Positions 27,302-35,248 of a stretch of 36,020 nt of DNA are shown here, one piece after another; the stretch's first letter is position 1, and every line of letters starts with the position of its first letter. Source of the stretch: Collinsella sp. (GTDB lineage Bacteria > Actinomycetota > Coriobacteriia > Coriobacteriales > Coriobacteriaceae); assembly GCA_018376905.1 (NCBI GenBank), contig JAHAAK010000025.1:1-36020 (forward strand). Direction: 5' to 3'. The position numbers and the translations under genes were made by a program. Below the pieces are notes generated by a model. It was not told where the DNA came from. It was given only the letters and a program-made list of their open reading frames with translations, and searched no databases.

Positions 27302-28807
27302 CTATTGGGGAAGCTCAATTTCGGCTTCCGACGGGATGCGGAAGTAGGTCTCGGTCCAGTCGGTGAGCTTGTGCTCGAGCTCGCGGGTGATGGCGCCATC
27401 GAGCATGCGCCAGGTCCAGTTGCCGCCCAGGGTGGCGGGAGTGTTGATGCGCGCCTCGTTGCCCAGGTTGAGCAGGTCTTGCATGGTGTAGATGCAGGTA
27501 TCGCTCACGCTGGCGGCGATGGTGCGGTTGAGCGCATCGGCCATGGGCTCGCCTGCCTGCTGGTGGGTGTACAGGGTCGCCTGCTCGCGCTGACGCGGGG
27601 TAGCCGTTCCCTCAAACCAACCGCGCGCCGTCTCGTTGTCGTGTGTGCCCACATAGGCGACGGTGTTGGCAATGTAGTTGTGCGGCAGGTAGTACGAGTT
27701 GGTGCCCTCAAAGGCGAACTGCAAGATCTTCATGCCGGGGAAGCCCGAGTTGTCGCGCATGTCGATGACGCCGGGGGTGAGGAAGCCCAGGTCTTCGGCG
27801 ATGATGGGCAGCGTGCCGAGCTTTTCCTCGAGCGTCTTGAAGAACTTGAGGCCGGGACCCTGCGTCCACGAACCGTAGGACGAATCGGGCGAGGAGAACG
27901 GCACCTCCCAATAGGCCTCGAAGCCGCGGAAGTGATCCAGGCGGATGACATCGTACATGTCGAGGGCGGCGCGAATGCGGCCCTCCCACCAGGAGAAGCC
28001 GTCGGACTCCATGGCGTCCCAGTCGTAGATGGGGTTGCCCCAGTACTGGCCGGTGGCCGAGAACTGGTCGGGCGGCGTGCCGGCGACGCTCACGGGATTG
28101 CCGGCGGCGTCGATCTTAAAGAGCTCAGGCGTCGCCCACATCTCGACAGAGTCACGCGAGACATAGATGGGCAGGTCGCCGATGATGAGAATGTCGCGCT
28201 CATTGGCATAGGCCTTGAGGCGGCTCCACTGGCGATCGAAGAAGTACTGCGTCATCTGGTGGTAGAGCATACGCGCCGGATGGTCGGCGCAGACCTTGGC
28301 GGAAGCTTCGCCGCGGGTGCGGAGTTCCGCGGGCCACTCCCAAAACGCCTTGAGACCGCACTCCTCTTTGACGGTCATGAACTCACAGTAGGGGATGAGC
28401 CAGTCCTCGTTGGCCTGGATAAAGTCATCGAAATCGGCCGGCTTGTCGGCGGCAAAGCGCTCGGCGGCGCGGTCGAGAATCTGACGGCGGCCACCAAAGA
28501 TGGCACCATAGTCGACATTGCTGGGGTCGGAGCCCAGGTACACGCCGTCGATATCGCACTGCTCCAGATAGCCGGCCTCGATAAGCTCGGCAAAGTCGAT
28601 GAAATTGGGGTTGCCCGCACGGGCCGAGAACGACTGATAGGGCGAGTCGCCATAGCTCGTTGTCGTAAGGGGGAGAATCTGCCAGTAATGTTGTTTGCAC
28701 GAGGCGAGGAAATCGACAAAGTCATAGGCGTTCCAGCCAAAGCCGCCGATACCGTAAGGTCCGGGCAATGACGAAACGGGCATCAGAACACCGCTTGCAC
28801 GCTCCAT
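27302..28807 (-). CDS. malQ: 4-alpha-glucanotransferase (amylomaltase)
   Basis: GH77 enzyme that moves glucan segments between maltodextrins and frees glucose. 501 residues from the ATG at 28807, the usual length of bacterial MalQ. Conserved blocks are RASGVLMPVSSLPGPYGIG at the N-terminus, IGDLPIYVSRDSVEMW, VIRLDHFRGFEAYWEVP (with the nucleophile Asp), and AYVGTHDNETARGW. Upstream in-frame starts (28879, GTG at 28819) are possible. It heads a unit with the phosphorylase and has a GntR-type site 94 bases before the start. Confidence 0.92.
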   Translation of the reverse strand: MERASGVLMPVSSLPGPYGIGGFGWNAYDFVDFLASCKQHYWQILPLTTTSYGDSPYQSFSARAGNPNFIDFAELIEAGYLEQCDIDGVYLGSDPSNVDYGAIFGGRRQILDRAAERFAADKPADFDDFIQANEDWLIPYCEFMTVKEECGLKAFWEWPAELRTRGEASAKVCADHPARMLYHQMTQYFFDRQWSRLKAYANERDILIIGDLPIYVSRDSVEMWATPELFKIDAAGNPVSVAGTPPDQFSATGQYWGNPIYDWDAMESDGFSWWEGRIRAALDMYDVIRLDHFRGFEAYWEVPFSSPDSSYGSWTQGPGLKFFKTLEEKLGTLPIIAEDLGFLTPGVIDMRDNSGFPGMKILQFAFEGTNSYYLPHNYIANTVAYVGTHDNETARGWFEGTATPRQREQATLYTHQQAGEPMADALNRTIAASVSDTCIYTMQDLLNLGNEARINTPATLGGNWTWRMLDGAITRELEHKLTDWTETYFRIPSEAEIELPQ

Positions 28808-28900
28808 GGATGCACTCACCGTCCTTTTGAATAAGGGGCTGCGCCGTAGATGGATAGACGGCTCGTCCCGAGTTTCCATTTCTATTGTCCCTATTGTAGA

Positions 28901-28919
28901 ACATGTTGTTTAAACATGT
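28901..28919. promoter_or_regulatory. Putative GntR operator upstream of malQ
   Basis: ACATGTT-GTTTA-AACATGT is a perfect 7-bp-arm inverted repeat and contains TTGTTTAAACAT, the core seen at the PTS, gntR and ABC promoters. Confidence 0.55.
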
Positions 28920-29125
28920 ATAGAGAGAATGAAAAAGTTGCCGACTTTCGGTGAATGGTAGTGCGCCATAGACGATATGAGTTGAACATTGGGAGCTCCT
29001 CCCCTTGCGGCTCTTTTGTGGGTCGGGCGACAATGGTCGTCGTCATTAAAGACCGGCTGCCAGCCAGGTTGCAACAATGCAAGAAGGGTTCACATTCAGT
29101 TGGCCGTTGACACAAACAATCGCGC

Positions 29126-29397
29126 GAAGACCTCGTCTTCTTCGGTAAGTCCAGGCGCGGCAAGACGCGCATGGCAGTCGCCCTCACGATGCGCGCGGTC
29201 GCCGCGGACATGTCGGTCAGGTTCTGGCAGACCGCGCAGCTGGTTCTCGAGCTCGGCAACGCGAAGCGCAAGGGAACGCTGTCGAAACTGTTGAACGACG
29301 TGTCGCCCGCGAGGCTGCTCGTGCTCGACGAGTTCGTCTACGTCCCCTGCGACGTAGACGGTGCGAGGGTTCTCTACCAGGTCATTTCCGTCCATGT
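29126..29397 (+). pseudogene. IstB-like (IS21 helper ATPase) fragment
   Basis: The frame reads DLVFFGKSRRGKTRMAVA, then VRFWQTAQLVLEL and RLLVLDEFVYVPCD, followed by GARVLYQVIS. P-loop GKSRRGKT and the LDE Walker B match IstB. Both the N-terminal and C-terminal parts are missing, and the reading breaks into antisense IS110 sequence near 29395. It is a remnant and should have no function. Confidence 0.75.
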
Positions 29398-29768
29398 AGT
29401 GCTCGTAGGCCGCGGCGTCGTCGGGCTCGTCGAAGGAGAGGGACTCCGTCCAGTCCCAGTAGGCCCCCGTCCAGGCGCCCCTGCGCCTGCCGGCCGGCGT
29501 CGTCTCGTCGAAGACGAGGCCGTGGCGCAGCAGGAACTTCGACATCCGCTGCTTGGCATGTTGCAGGTCGTCGCGCGCGTCCTCGAGGGCGCTCGTCGGG
29601 GACCCACACCTCGACGACGTTGCGGCGCGCCAGCATGCGTGCCAGCCACTCGGCGTCGCGGCGGTCGTTCTTGCGGCCGCGGTCGGCCGCGGGCCGGTGC
29701 ATCTTCGGGACCGCCCCGACGACGCAGCCGAGGCCGAGGGCCCGCAGCGCGCGGCCGCGGTTGATGGT
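29395..29768 (-). pseudogene. IS110-family transposase fragment with frameshift
   Basis: One - frame gives GLGCVVGAVPKMHRPAADRG and KNDRRDAEWLARMLARRNVV, the DEDD-nuclease part of IS110. After a shift near 29595 another frame gives MSKFLLRHGLVFDETTPAG and AWTGAYWDWTESLSFDEPDD, the next part of the same family. The C-terminal transposase_20 domain is absent. The fragment is broken at both ends. Confidence 0.75.
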
Positions 29769-30091
29769 ACGACCATTGTCGCCCGACCCACGAGAGAGCT
29801 GCAAGGGGAGAGGCCCCAATGTTCAACTCATATCGTCTGTTGTGCCAGAGTCGCTCGGGAAAGCGCGACCGACGCAGCGCGCTGTTTTCCAGTCACATCC
29901 AGTTCGGGTTGATTTCAGCATGCGATAAGAAACTGGATTTGAATTTCGACTCGAAAGATGGGCAATGCTGATGAGAAACGCTTGGAGTTCGGGATTGCGC
30001 GGCGTGAAGCGACCCTCTTCTTATCGAGTTCGTTACAATGTAGGAAAAACAGTAAGTAAGAAGACCTCTGATTGCTTTAGGAGGAGCTGTG

Positions 30092-30628
30092 GTGAATAGC
30101 GCCCAGAAGATCGATAAGTCCATCCAGAAGATGATGACTCTCGGAAGAAGGCTTGGGATTCTGTTTACGGCGCTGTTTATAGCGGTGTGTTGCTGTTCGG
30201 TGGTGGTGGTTATTTCCATTGGGCTTATGGCTGCTCAAGGAAACCTATATGATCCATCAAAGACGGTTTCCGTAGTGGTTCCTTTGATGTATCTTCTGAT
30301 TTCCGGAGGGGCCACATGGACCCTGCGGGGAATCAGCATGGACATGGCTCATGGCGAATCGCCCTTTACCCTTTCGCATGCTCGAAGAATCTCGATTATC
30401 GGGTGGCTGTTTGTTGCAGCGGCAATAGGTGACCTCTTGTTTTCTCCGGGGTTTCTTTCGATAGTGATTGGCCCCTTCGACTTGCTGGGGAACGCCTATT
30501 CGATGTTTGAAAACCTGGCCCTGCCCATAGATATTGGTGCTGTGCTGGGGGCCGTTTGCTGCTTCTCGATTTCTGCGATATGGCGCTACGGAGCTCTGCT
30601 TCAAGACCAGACCGAGGATTTGGTGTGA
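30092..30628 (+). CDS. DUF2975-family membrane protein
   Basis: 178 residues with four hydrophobic segments (about 22-50, 65-85, 105-130 and 140-165) and charged ends. The layout, with a small XRE regulator directly downstream, is that of DUF2975 proteins, whose function is not established. GTG at 30092 was chosen because AGGAGGAG lies five bases upstream; GTG at 30089 is an alternative. The gene is 8 bases from the next and clearly co-transcribed. It may sense membrane or stress state for the regulator, but that is a guess. Confidence 0.7.
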   Translation: MNSAQKIDKSIQKMMTLGRRLGILFTALFIAVCCCSVVVVISIGLMAAQGNLYDPSKTVSVVVPLMYLLISGGATWTLRGISMDMAHGESPFTLSHARRISIIGWLFVAAAIGDLLFSPGFLSIVIGPFDLLGNAYSMFENLALPIDIGAVLGAVCCFSISAIWRYGALLQDQTEDLV

Positions 30629-30636
30629 GGGGCGGC

Positions 30637-30966
30637 ATGGACTATCTGATTATTGAGCTTGAAAGCTTATTGCTTCGACGCGGAAAGACGAGTACGGATA
30701 TCATTCGGGCGACCGGGCACACACCGGCAAGTATCTCAAAAATACGAAATGGCAAGGTGAAGGCAATTAGGTTAAAGACATTGCTGGATATTTGCGTAGA
30801 GCTTGATTGCCAGCCTGGCGATCTTATTAAGCGCGTCAACGAAAGAGAACTTGAGGAACTGGCGACGCGGCGCGCCCGCAACGCGCTGAGCAGGGCGACC
30901 GCGACGGGTGATGACCCGGTCCTGGAGTCAGATCATGTTTACGTGGTCGATCTTAGAGACGACTGA
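30637..30966 (+). CDS. XRE/Cro-type transcriptional regulator
   Basis: 109 residues. A Cro/C1 helix-turn-helix fills about 5-70 (LLLRRGKTSTDIIRATGHTP, SISKIRNGKVKAIRLKTLLDICVELDCQPGDLI). The C-terminal ~35 residues are charged, with no known effector domain. GAGGGG precedes the ATG at 30637. It forms a two-gene unit with the DUF2975 protein, and probably represses the pair. Confidence 0.88.
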   Translation: MDYLIIELESLLLRRGKTSTDIIRATGHTPASISKIRNGKVKAIRLKTLLDICVELDCQPGDLIKRVNERELEELATRRARNALSRATATGDDPVLESDHVYVVDLRDD

Positions 30967-30997
30967 GGCTGGAGAATAAAAAAGTATTGAGCAGGTG

Positions 30998-31036
30998 CAG
31001 CCCGTGAAAACAACGGTTTTCACGGGCTGTTCATTT
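30998..31036 (+). terminator. Intrinsic terminator after the XRE gene
   Basis: CAGCCCGTGAAAAC pairs perfectly with GTTTTCACGGGCTG around AACG and is followed by TTCATTT. It is 31 bases after the stop. Confidence 0.85.
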
Positions 31037-31191
31037 AGAGGCTTTAGCCTGTGCGGGGCGCGCAGCGCACCGCATCAGAAACCACCCGCTATGCGGGTGG
31101 GGCCAAACGGCTTTACAAAGCCGCCCCCTCGCCGGACACTTGCGATTGTTCAGGCCGCAGGGAATCCGAGTCGAGAGGGCGGTGGTGGCGT

Positions 31192-31662
31192 ATGGCCCAG
31201 AAGGCCTACAGCCTGTCGCACACGAAGTGGATGTGCAAGTACCACGTCGTGTTCACGCCGAAGTATAGGCGCAAAGTCATCTACAACCAAATAAGGTCCG
31301 ACCTTGGGGAGATCTTCAGGAAGCTCTGCCAGTACAAGGGGATAGAGATCATCGAGGGGCACCTGATGCCCGACCACGTCCACATGCTGCTGGCGATACC
31401 GCCGAAGTACAGCGTATCGAGCGTGATGGGCTACCTGAAGGGGAAGAGCTCGCTGATGGTATTCGACAGGCACGCGAACATGAGGTACAAGTTCGGCAAC
31501 AGGAAGTTCTGGGCCGAGGGCCACTGCGTGTCCACGGTCGGCCTGAACGAGGCCACGATCGCGAAGTACATCCGGGAGCAGGAGAAGGCCGACATCGCGC
31601 TCGACCGGCTGAGCGTCAAGGAGTACGAGGACCCCTTCGGCAGGGGGCCGGGGCGTAAATAG
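31192..31662 (+). CDS. tnpA: IS200/IS605-family transposase TnpA (Y1, HUH)
   Basis: 156 residues, the usual length. It starts with KWMCKYHVVFTPKYRRKVIY, has the HUH pair in EGHLMPDHVHMLLAIPPKYS and ends with the region NEATIAKYIREQE, with the catalytic Tyr being a Tyr in this helix. ATG at 31192 is preceded by a GGTGG and by hairpins that can hide the start site. It appears intact. Its C-terminus equals that of the fragment at the left edge of the window, in the same orientation 31 kb away. Confidence 0.93.
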   Translation: MAQKAYSLSHTKWMCKYHVVFTPKYRRKVIYNQIRSDLGEIFRKLCQYKGIEIIEGHLMPDHVHMLLAIPPKYSVSSVMGYLKGKSSLMVFDRHANMRYKFGNRKFWAEGHCVSTVGLNEATIAKYIREQEKADIALDRLSVKEYEDPFGRGPGRK

Positions 31663-31801
31663 CGCCGGTTTGACCGGCCCGCCACGGGTCAATCTGCAGT
31701 GCGGCCCGAACCCCGTGAGGGCCGGCGCCTTTAGACGCGTGCCGGAAATCCAAGGGTTATACCCTAAGAGCAAACCACTCCTTTTAGGGGTGGTTTTGAT
31801 T
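31663..31801 (+). repeat. Right end of IS200/IS605-like element, copy 2
   Basis: It matches 106-246 in blocks. The stem-loops are kept while arm bases change (for example arms around CCTTTAGA differ in sequence yet still pair), which points to selection for structure. The second stem AACCACTCCT/AGGGGTGGTT is retained with one G-T wobble. Confidence 0.7.
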
Positions 31802-31898
31802 CAACGTCCTGCAGTGGCCTGTATTTCTCGCCGCGTCACTGGGGAACGAGAGAGTCATTTCCTGTGCTGGATGCAGGGGGGTGCTTACCTTGTGTAAT

Positions 31899-31944
31899 AT
31901 ATGTATAAGCGTATATTGAAATATGATACATATCGAATTAGAAT
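31899..31944 (+). promoter_or_regulatory. Putative promoter of the precursor peptide operon with inverted repeat
   Basis: TTGAAA (31916-31921) and TAGAAT (31939-31944) are 17 bases apart, a near-consensus promoter in AT-rich sequence unlike its surroundings. ATATGTAT (31899-31906) and ATACATAT (31926-31933) form an inverted repeat around the -35 box, which could be a regulator site. It starts about 100 bases after the IS right end. Confidence 0.6.
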
Positions 31945-31982
31945 AACATTATCAATTCGGTATGCAAGGAAAGGAGGGAGAG

Positions 31983-32102
31983 ATGGATTGGATTAACGAG
32001 CCGGAGGAAGGCGTTGCACCCGCGTGCGGCAACTGCTTCTTCTACGCGCACGGGGGATGCACGAAGAGGTGCCCCAATCAGTCCTGCACGTTCCGTTTCT
32101 AG
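31983..32102 (+). CDS. Cys-rich RiPP precursor-like peptide, copy 1
   Basis: 39 residues, not in standard ORF lists because of size. It begins MDWINEP, has a short acidic-proline leader to about residue 14, then a core-like part with five Cys at 15, 18, 26, 30 and 35 (spacing C-x2-C-x7-C-x3-C-x4-C) and ends CTFRF. GAAAGGAGG lies 7 bases before the ATG. A paralogue follows at 32149, with 23 of 39 positions identical, including all Cys. It has no signal peptide. With a radical SAM enzyme and exporter downstream, it is probably the substrate for thioether or similar crosslinks. Bioactivity is unknown. Confidence 0.75.
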   Translation: MDWINEPEEGVAPACGNCFFYAHGGCTKRCPNQSCTFRF

Positions 32103-32148
32103 GGGGCAGAGATGAACTGGCTTTCTACCGCGAAAGGAGGGGAATGAA

Positions 32149-32268
32149 ATGGAATGGATTACCGAGCCGTCAGCCGGGGCTGAGCCCATGTGCAACAATT
32201 GCTTCTTTTACGCGCACGGCAGCTGCAGCACCAAGTGTTCTTCACAGGAGTGCACTATCCGCTTTTAG
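32149..32268 (+). CDS. Cys-rich RiPP precursor-like peptide, copy 2
   Basis: 39 residues, same length as copy 1. It begins MEWITEP, shares PxCxNCFFYAHG and ends CTIRF. The Cys positions are the same. Variable positions lie mainly in the leader (8-12) and between the Cys (27-34), as expected for paralogues that make different products. AAAGGAGGGG precedes the ATG at 32149. A tiny frame at 32112-32147 (MNWLSTAKGGE) ends just before it and may couple translation, or may be chance. Its 3' end forms one arm of a strong hairpin. Confidence 0.75.
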   Translation: MEWITEPSAGAEPMCNNCFFYAHGSCSTKCSSQECTIRF

Positions 32269-32296
32269 CGGATAGTGCACGCCGTACGGCGTGCAC
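32250..32296 (+). promoter_or_regulatory. Nested alternative hairpins at the end of precursor copy 2
   Basis: 32250-32263 pairs perfectly with 32267-32280 (14 bp, loop TTT), with the stop codon at the loop. 32275-32296 is a separate perfect 22-bp palindrome. Both use the same GTGCAC at 32275-32280, so they are mutually exclusive. There is no T-run. It may be an RNA end that keeps precursor message more abundant than exporter message. Confidence 0.65.
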
Positions 32297-32433
32297 AGAC
32301 TGTTCAAAGATATTTTGGCCAGCAGCGCCTGAGGGGCGATGTGGCATTGCAATATGGGGGGCGAACCGACGTTACCTATAACCCCGCACAATTGCCATGT
32401 CGTCCCTTTTTATTGACGGGGAGGATGTCGTCC

Positions 32434-33354
32434 ATGCGGGAAGTCCCAGTTGAATTGCGTGCCATATCCAAGAGATATGGCGGGTTTGAAGCGGTTAAAT
32501 CAGTCTCGTTCTCTTTAATGGAAGGCGAGCTGTGTGCACTCATTGGGGAGAATGGTGCCGGCAAGAGCACGTTAATTCGATTGATCACGGGGCTTTCGGA
32601 GCCATCGTCAGGAACGATCTCGATGTTTGGGCAAACCGGGAGACGTGAAATACGGAGCTGCAGGGAAAGGCTGGGTTATATGCCCGACCTCAATGCTTCG
32701 TATCCTAATCTGACCGCGCGAGACAACTTGGTCGTTCGCTGTATTGAGTGGGGGCTTCCCACCGATCGTTCCATCGACGGTGTGTTATCAACCGTCGGTT
32801 TGGGGGAGGCCGGCGGGAAGAAAGTGAAGAACTTCTCAATGGGAATGAGGAGGCGTCTCGATCTGGCCATAGCGTTGCTGGGCGATCCGGAGCTGTTGAT
32901 CCTGGACGAGCCGACAAACGGCCTGGATCCGATGGGGATAGTCGAAGTAAGAAAAATCCTTACGCATCTTAACAAAGATCAAGGTAAAACGATTCTCGTA
33001 TCCAGCCACAATCTTGAGGAGATGCACAAGCTGGCAACTGATTACCTCTTCATAAGTCATGGTCGCCTCATTCGAAGGATGACCGCACCTCAGCTGGAAA
33101 AGTCATGCCGCGGTGGTTTCGTGTTGCATGTGGACGATCTGGAGCGAACGAGATCGGTTCTCGGAGATGAGACCTCACATTCTTTTCTGCCGGACGGCAG
33201 CGTCCTTATGCGCTATGAGGAGAAAAAGGAAGGGCGGGGCATTGCAATCGAAGCGCTCTCGACCGCAGGTGTGAGGGTTGCGGAGGCGTATTCTCATAGG
33301 AAGAGCCTTGAGGAGTTTTATTCGGAGCTCATCGGTCGAGAGAGCGAGCTGTGA
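32434..33354 (+). CDS. ABC transporter ATP-binding protein (ABC-2 exporter)
   Basis: 306 residues. Walker A GENGAGKST, signature FSMGMRRRLDLAIALL, Walker B ELLILDEPTNGLDPMG and H-loop VSSHNLEE. The C-terminal ~80 residues are typical of BcrA-type exporters. GGGGAGG lies 9 bases before the ATG at 32434; longer in-frame starts upstream run through the hairpin and are rejected. The stop overlaps the next start (GTGATG). It should drive export of, or immunity to, the peptide made by the cluster. It has no peptidase C39 domain, so leader removal must be done by another protease. Confidence 0.88.
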   Translation: MREVPVELRAISKRYGGFEAVKSVSFSLMEGELCALIGENGAGKSTLIRLITGLSEPSSGTISMFGQTGRREIRSCRERLGYMPDLNASYPNLTARDNLVVRCIEWGLPTDRSIDGVLSTVGLGEAGGKKVKNFSMGMRRRLDLAIALLGDPELLILDEPTNGLDPMGIVEVRKILTHLNKDQGKTILVSSHNLEEMHKLATDYLFISHGRLIRRMTAPQLEKSCRGGFVLHVDDLERTRSVLGDETSHSFLPDGSVLMRYEEKKEGRGIAIEALSTAGVRVAEAYSHRKSLEEFYSELIGRESEL

Positions 33355-34172
33355 TGAAACGCGAGTTCATCTCAGCTTTTCGGAGCGAGGTATGGTTGCT
33401 CGCCAGGCACCCGGCGACCGCTCTGATGATTGCGCTTGCGGCTGTGCTGTATGTGGTTGCGGCTGCGACTTCGTCTGAGGTGCTGATCATGGTCGCCGGT
33501 GATGACCCGTATACGCTTGGAGGGGCTATAGGTTTTATTGGAAACCTAGTGGATGCAGGGGACGTTTTGGGCTCTGTTGCCCGGACGTCTTTTGCGTCTA
33601 CAGTGGCCTGGATTCCGGTGACGATTCTCTACGCGGTTTACGCTACGTCGAGAGACTTTGAATCCGTGGCTTACGCCGTATCGAGATCGCGAGGGGTGTC
33701 GCAGGCGGCGATTGTGATCACGAAGCTGTTGGTGAACTGCACTCTGGTCGGTGCCGTGTATCTTCTTTCTACGACTGCGCTGTATTTAACCAAGATGGCC
33801 CAATGGGACGTTGGGGCCTCGTGCTCAGGGTTTGCCCAATTTGTATCGATTGCGCTGATGATCGCGCTGCTGCTCATTTCGATGTACGCCGCTACCTTCG
33901 CCCTGTATTTGCTCACGAGGAGTGTGGTGGCGAGCAGCGTCGTTGCAATAGCGGTTTCGACATTTGTGATGGTGTGGTTCCCAAGTACATACGGAAGCGG
34001 TCGGCCCAGCTTGCTGCTCATGCTCTCGCCCGTGTATTACCTGATGAACCTGTGTTCCCTGAGTATGCAGAATGTTGGTGTAATTCAGGTTTTGCTGTAT
34101 GCGGGCGGCACTGTGCTTGTGTCGGTTGGAGTTGCGCTCGTCTCGCTATTTGTAAGGACGGCGGTTCGATGA
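33354..34172 (+). CDS. ABC-2 type membrane subunit 1
   Basis: 272 residues with about six membrane segments (for example MIALAAVLYVVAAATSS, LMIALLLISMYAATFALYLL, VLVSVGVALVSLFV). The layout, TM1 followed by a long extracytoplasmic segment, resembles ABC-2 permeases of BcrB type. ATG overlaps the stop of the ATPase gene and its own stop overlaps the next start (ATGA). Sequence alone does not tell export from immunity. Confidence 0.8.
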   Translation: MKREFISAFRSEVWLLARHPATALMIALAAVLYVVAAATSSEVLIMVAGDDPYTLGGAIGFIGNLVDAGDVLGSVARTSFASTVAWIPVTILYAVYATSRDFESVAYAVSRSRGVSQAAIVITKLLVNCTLVGAVYLLSTTALYLTKMAQWDVGASCSGFAQFVSIALMIALLLISMYAATFALYLLTRSVVASSVVAIAVSTFVMVWFPSTYGSGRPSLLLMLSPVYYLMNLCSLSMQNVGVIQVLLYAGGTVLVSVGVALVSLFVRTAVR

Positions 34173-34957
34173 ATCTTGGGATGTCGGTCAGGGCGGAACT
34201 GTTCCGCGCAAGGAGAATGAAACTCGCCGTGATAATAGCGCTGATGTATTTGGGCATCGCGGGGATTTATGTGTTTGCCGGGTCCGGCGCATGGGTCTCC
34301 GCAGGGGGAGAGGGCCAGTTCTTTGGCTTTTCCGCCGATCCGGGCTATCTTTTCTCGATAGGGGTTGGGCCAACGGGTATCTCTTCCTGGCTAAGTGTCG
34401 TCTCCATGGCGCATACGGTGTTCTTCCCAATCGTCTCTGTTGTTGTGGCGGGGACGCTATTCGGTGATGCGACGAGCGTGTCGGCAAGGGGAGTTTCGAT
34501 TGCTCGGGGCTTCCGCAGCTGGCAGCTGTTTGCGGCAAAGACATTGGCTTGCGAAGTGTATACGCTGTGCCCCTACATCGTGTTTACTCTCGGTGTCGCT
34601 GCGGTCTTTGCCGTGTGCTCCGGAAGCGGTCTAGACAGCCTTACGGTTGGTAATGTGACCTCGGCACTCCTGTCGAATATCGTTATAGACGCCGCTTATA
34701 CGCTGATGGTTGCGGTTGCATATGAGGTGTTCAGGATCAGATCTCTTGTGTCGGGAGCCTTGCTGGTCGCAACGTTCGCGGGCCTTGTTATCGCGATGAG
34801 TTTCCCAACCGTTTTACCCCCGGTTCACATGGCTTATTGGATGAGGGCGTGCGGGGCTGCCGGCGGGACGGTCCTGATGGCTGCATGCGGCCATGCGGTC
34901 ATCGTGTCGCTCGCATGTCTATTGCTGCTTTCGTGCAGTTTTTATCGAAGAAGGTAG
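34169..34957 (+). CDS. ABC-2 type membrane subunit 2
   Basis: 262 residues with about six membrane segments (LAVIIALMYLGIAGIYVFAG, AHTVFFPIVSVVVAGTLFG, ALLVATFAGLVIAMSF, VIVSLACLLLLSCSF). It starts at ATG 34169 (MNLGMSVRAELFRARRMK) overlapping the previous stop by four bases. It pairs with subunit 1 as a heterodimeric exporter. It is the last exporter gene; the RRE-like gene begins 66 bases later. Confidence 0.8.
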   Translation: MNLGMSVRAELFRARRMKLAVIIALMYLGIAGIYVFAGSGAWVSAGGEGQFFGFSADPGYLFSIGVGPTGISSWLSVVSMAHTVFFPIVSVVVAGTLFGDATSVSARGVSIARGFRSWQLFAAKTLACEVYTLCPYIVFTLGVAAVFAVCSGSGLDSLTVGNVTSALLSNIVIDAAYTLMVAVAYEVFRIRSLVSGALLVATFAGLVIAMSFPTVLPPVHMAYWMRACGAAGGTVLMAACGHAVIVSLACLLLLSCSFYRRR

Positions 34958-35023
34958 TGCGCTGGCGTATGCGCAGCGTCTGAGGGTCGATATGGATTTG
35001 ATTGGAAATGGAGATGGTGCGAA

Positions 35024-35248
35024 GTGAAACTGTCGCAATTTAATGTGGTGCATGAACATAACGGAAGTCTTCTTATCATGAATGCGCGAACCGGCGGCAT
35101 CCTGTCGTTAAATCCGGAATACGCGCAGAAATTCAAAAGGATTCAAGAAGGGGACGTTCGGGATGCCGATGATCTTGTCGCGGAGCTGATAAGGGGAGGC
35201 ATCCTAGTCAATGAGGAGAGGGACGAGCTTGGGGAGATCAGGTTGTAA
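35024..35248 (+). CDS. RRE-like N-terminal domain of a peptide radical SAM maturase (ends at in-frame TAA)
   Basis: 74 residues: MKLSQFNVVHEHNGSLLIMN, ARTGGILSLNPEYAQKF and LVAELIRGGILVNEERDELG. This is the N-terminal (PqqD-like, leader-recognition) module that normally begins SPASM-type radical SAM peptide maturases. The GTG start has GGAGA 9 bases upstream. It stops at TAA 35246-35248, and the radical SAM domain follows directly in the same frame. It may be a free RRE protein, or the front half of a maturase cut by a stop mutation. A tiny frame at 34992-35027 (MDLIGNGDGAK) overlaps its start by GTGA. Confidence 0.7.
   Translation: MKLSQFNVVHEHNGSLLIMNARTGGILSLNPEYAQKFKRIQEGDVRDADDLVAELIRGGILVNEERDELGEIRL

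Larger units (their letters stand above)
28970..29838. mobile_element. Degenerate composite IS element with ~70-bp terminal inverted repeats
   Basis: 28970-29040 and 29769-29838 are near-identical inverted copies (about 90% by eye; shared outer end AGACGATATGAGTTGAACAT and inner GGGTCGGGCGACAATGGTCG). Inside are an istB-like fragment on + and an IS110-like fragment on -, neither complete. IS110 elements lack such ends, so the fragments probably came from separate insertions and deletions. No clear target-site duplication is seen. The stretch 29839-30091 after it has no gene that I can support. Confidence 0.7.
31040..31801 (+). mobile_element. IS200/IS605-type element, copy 2 (tnpA only)
   Basis: Left-end sequence has three stem-loops before tnpA: about 31051-31073 (TGCGGGGCGC / GCGCACCGCA), 31082-31100 (CCACCCGC, TAT, GCGGGTGG) and 31108-31123 (CGGCTTT, ACA, AAGCCG). 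The right end after tnpA matches copy 1 and ends at 31801. No tnpB is present. The left boundary is not fixed because no second left end is available for comparison. Confidence 0.7.

Noticed and set aside
32275..32433. Longer N-terminus for the exporter ATPase starting at 32275
   Set aside because: It would translate through the palindrome with no ribosome site and adds residues with no family likeness; the ATG at 32434 has GGGGAGG at good spacing.
35246..35248. Selenocysteine or pyrrolysine recoding of the stop in the maturase
   Set aside because: The stop is TAA; selenocysteine uses TGA and pyrrolysine uses TAG.
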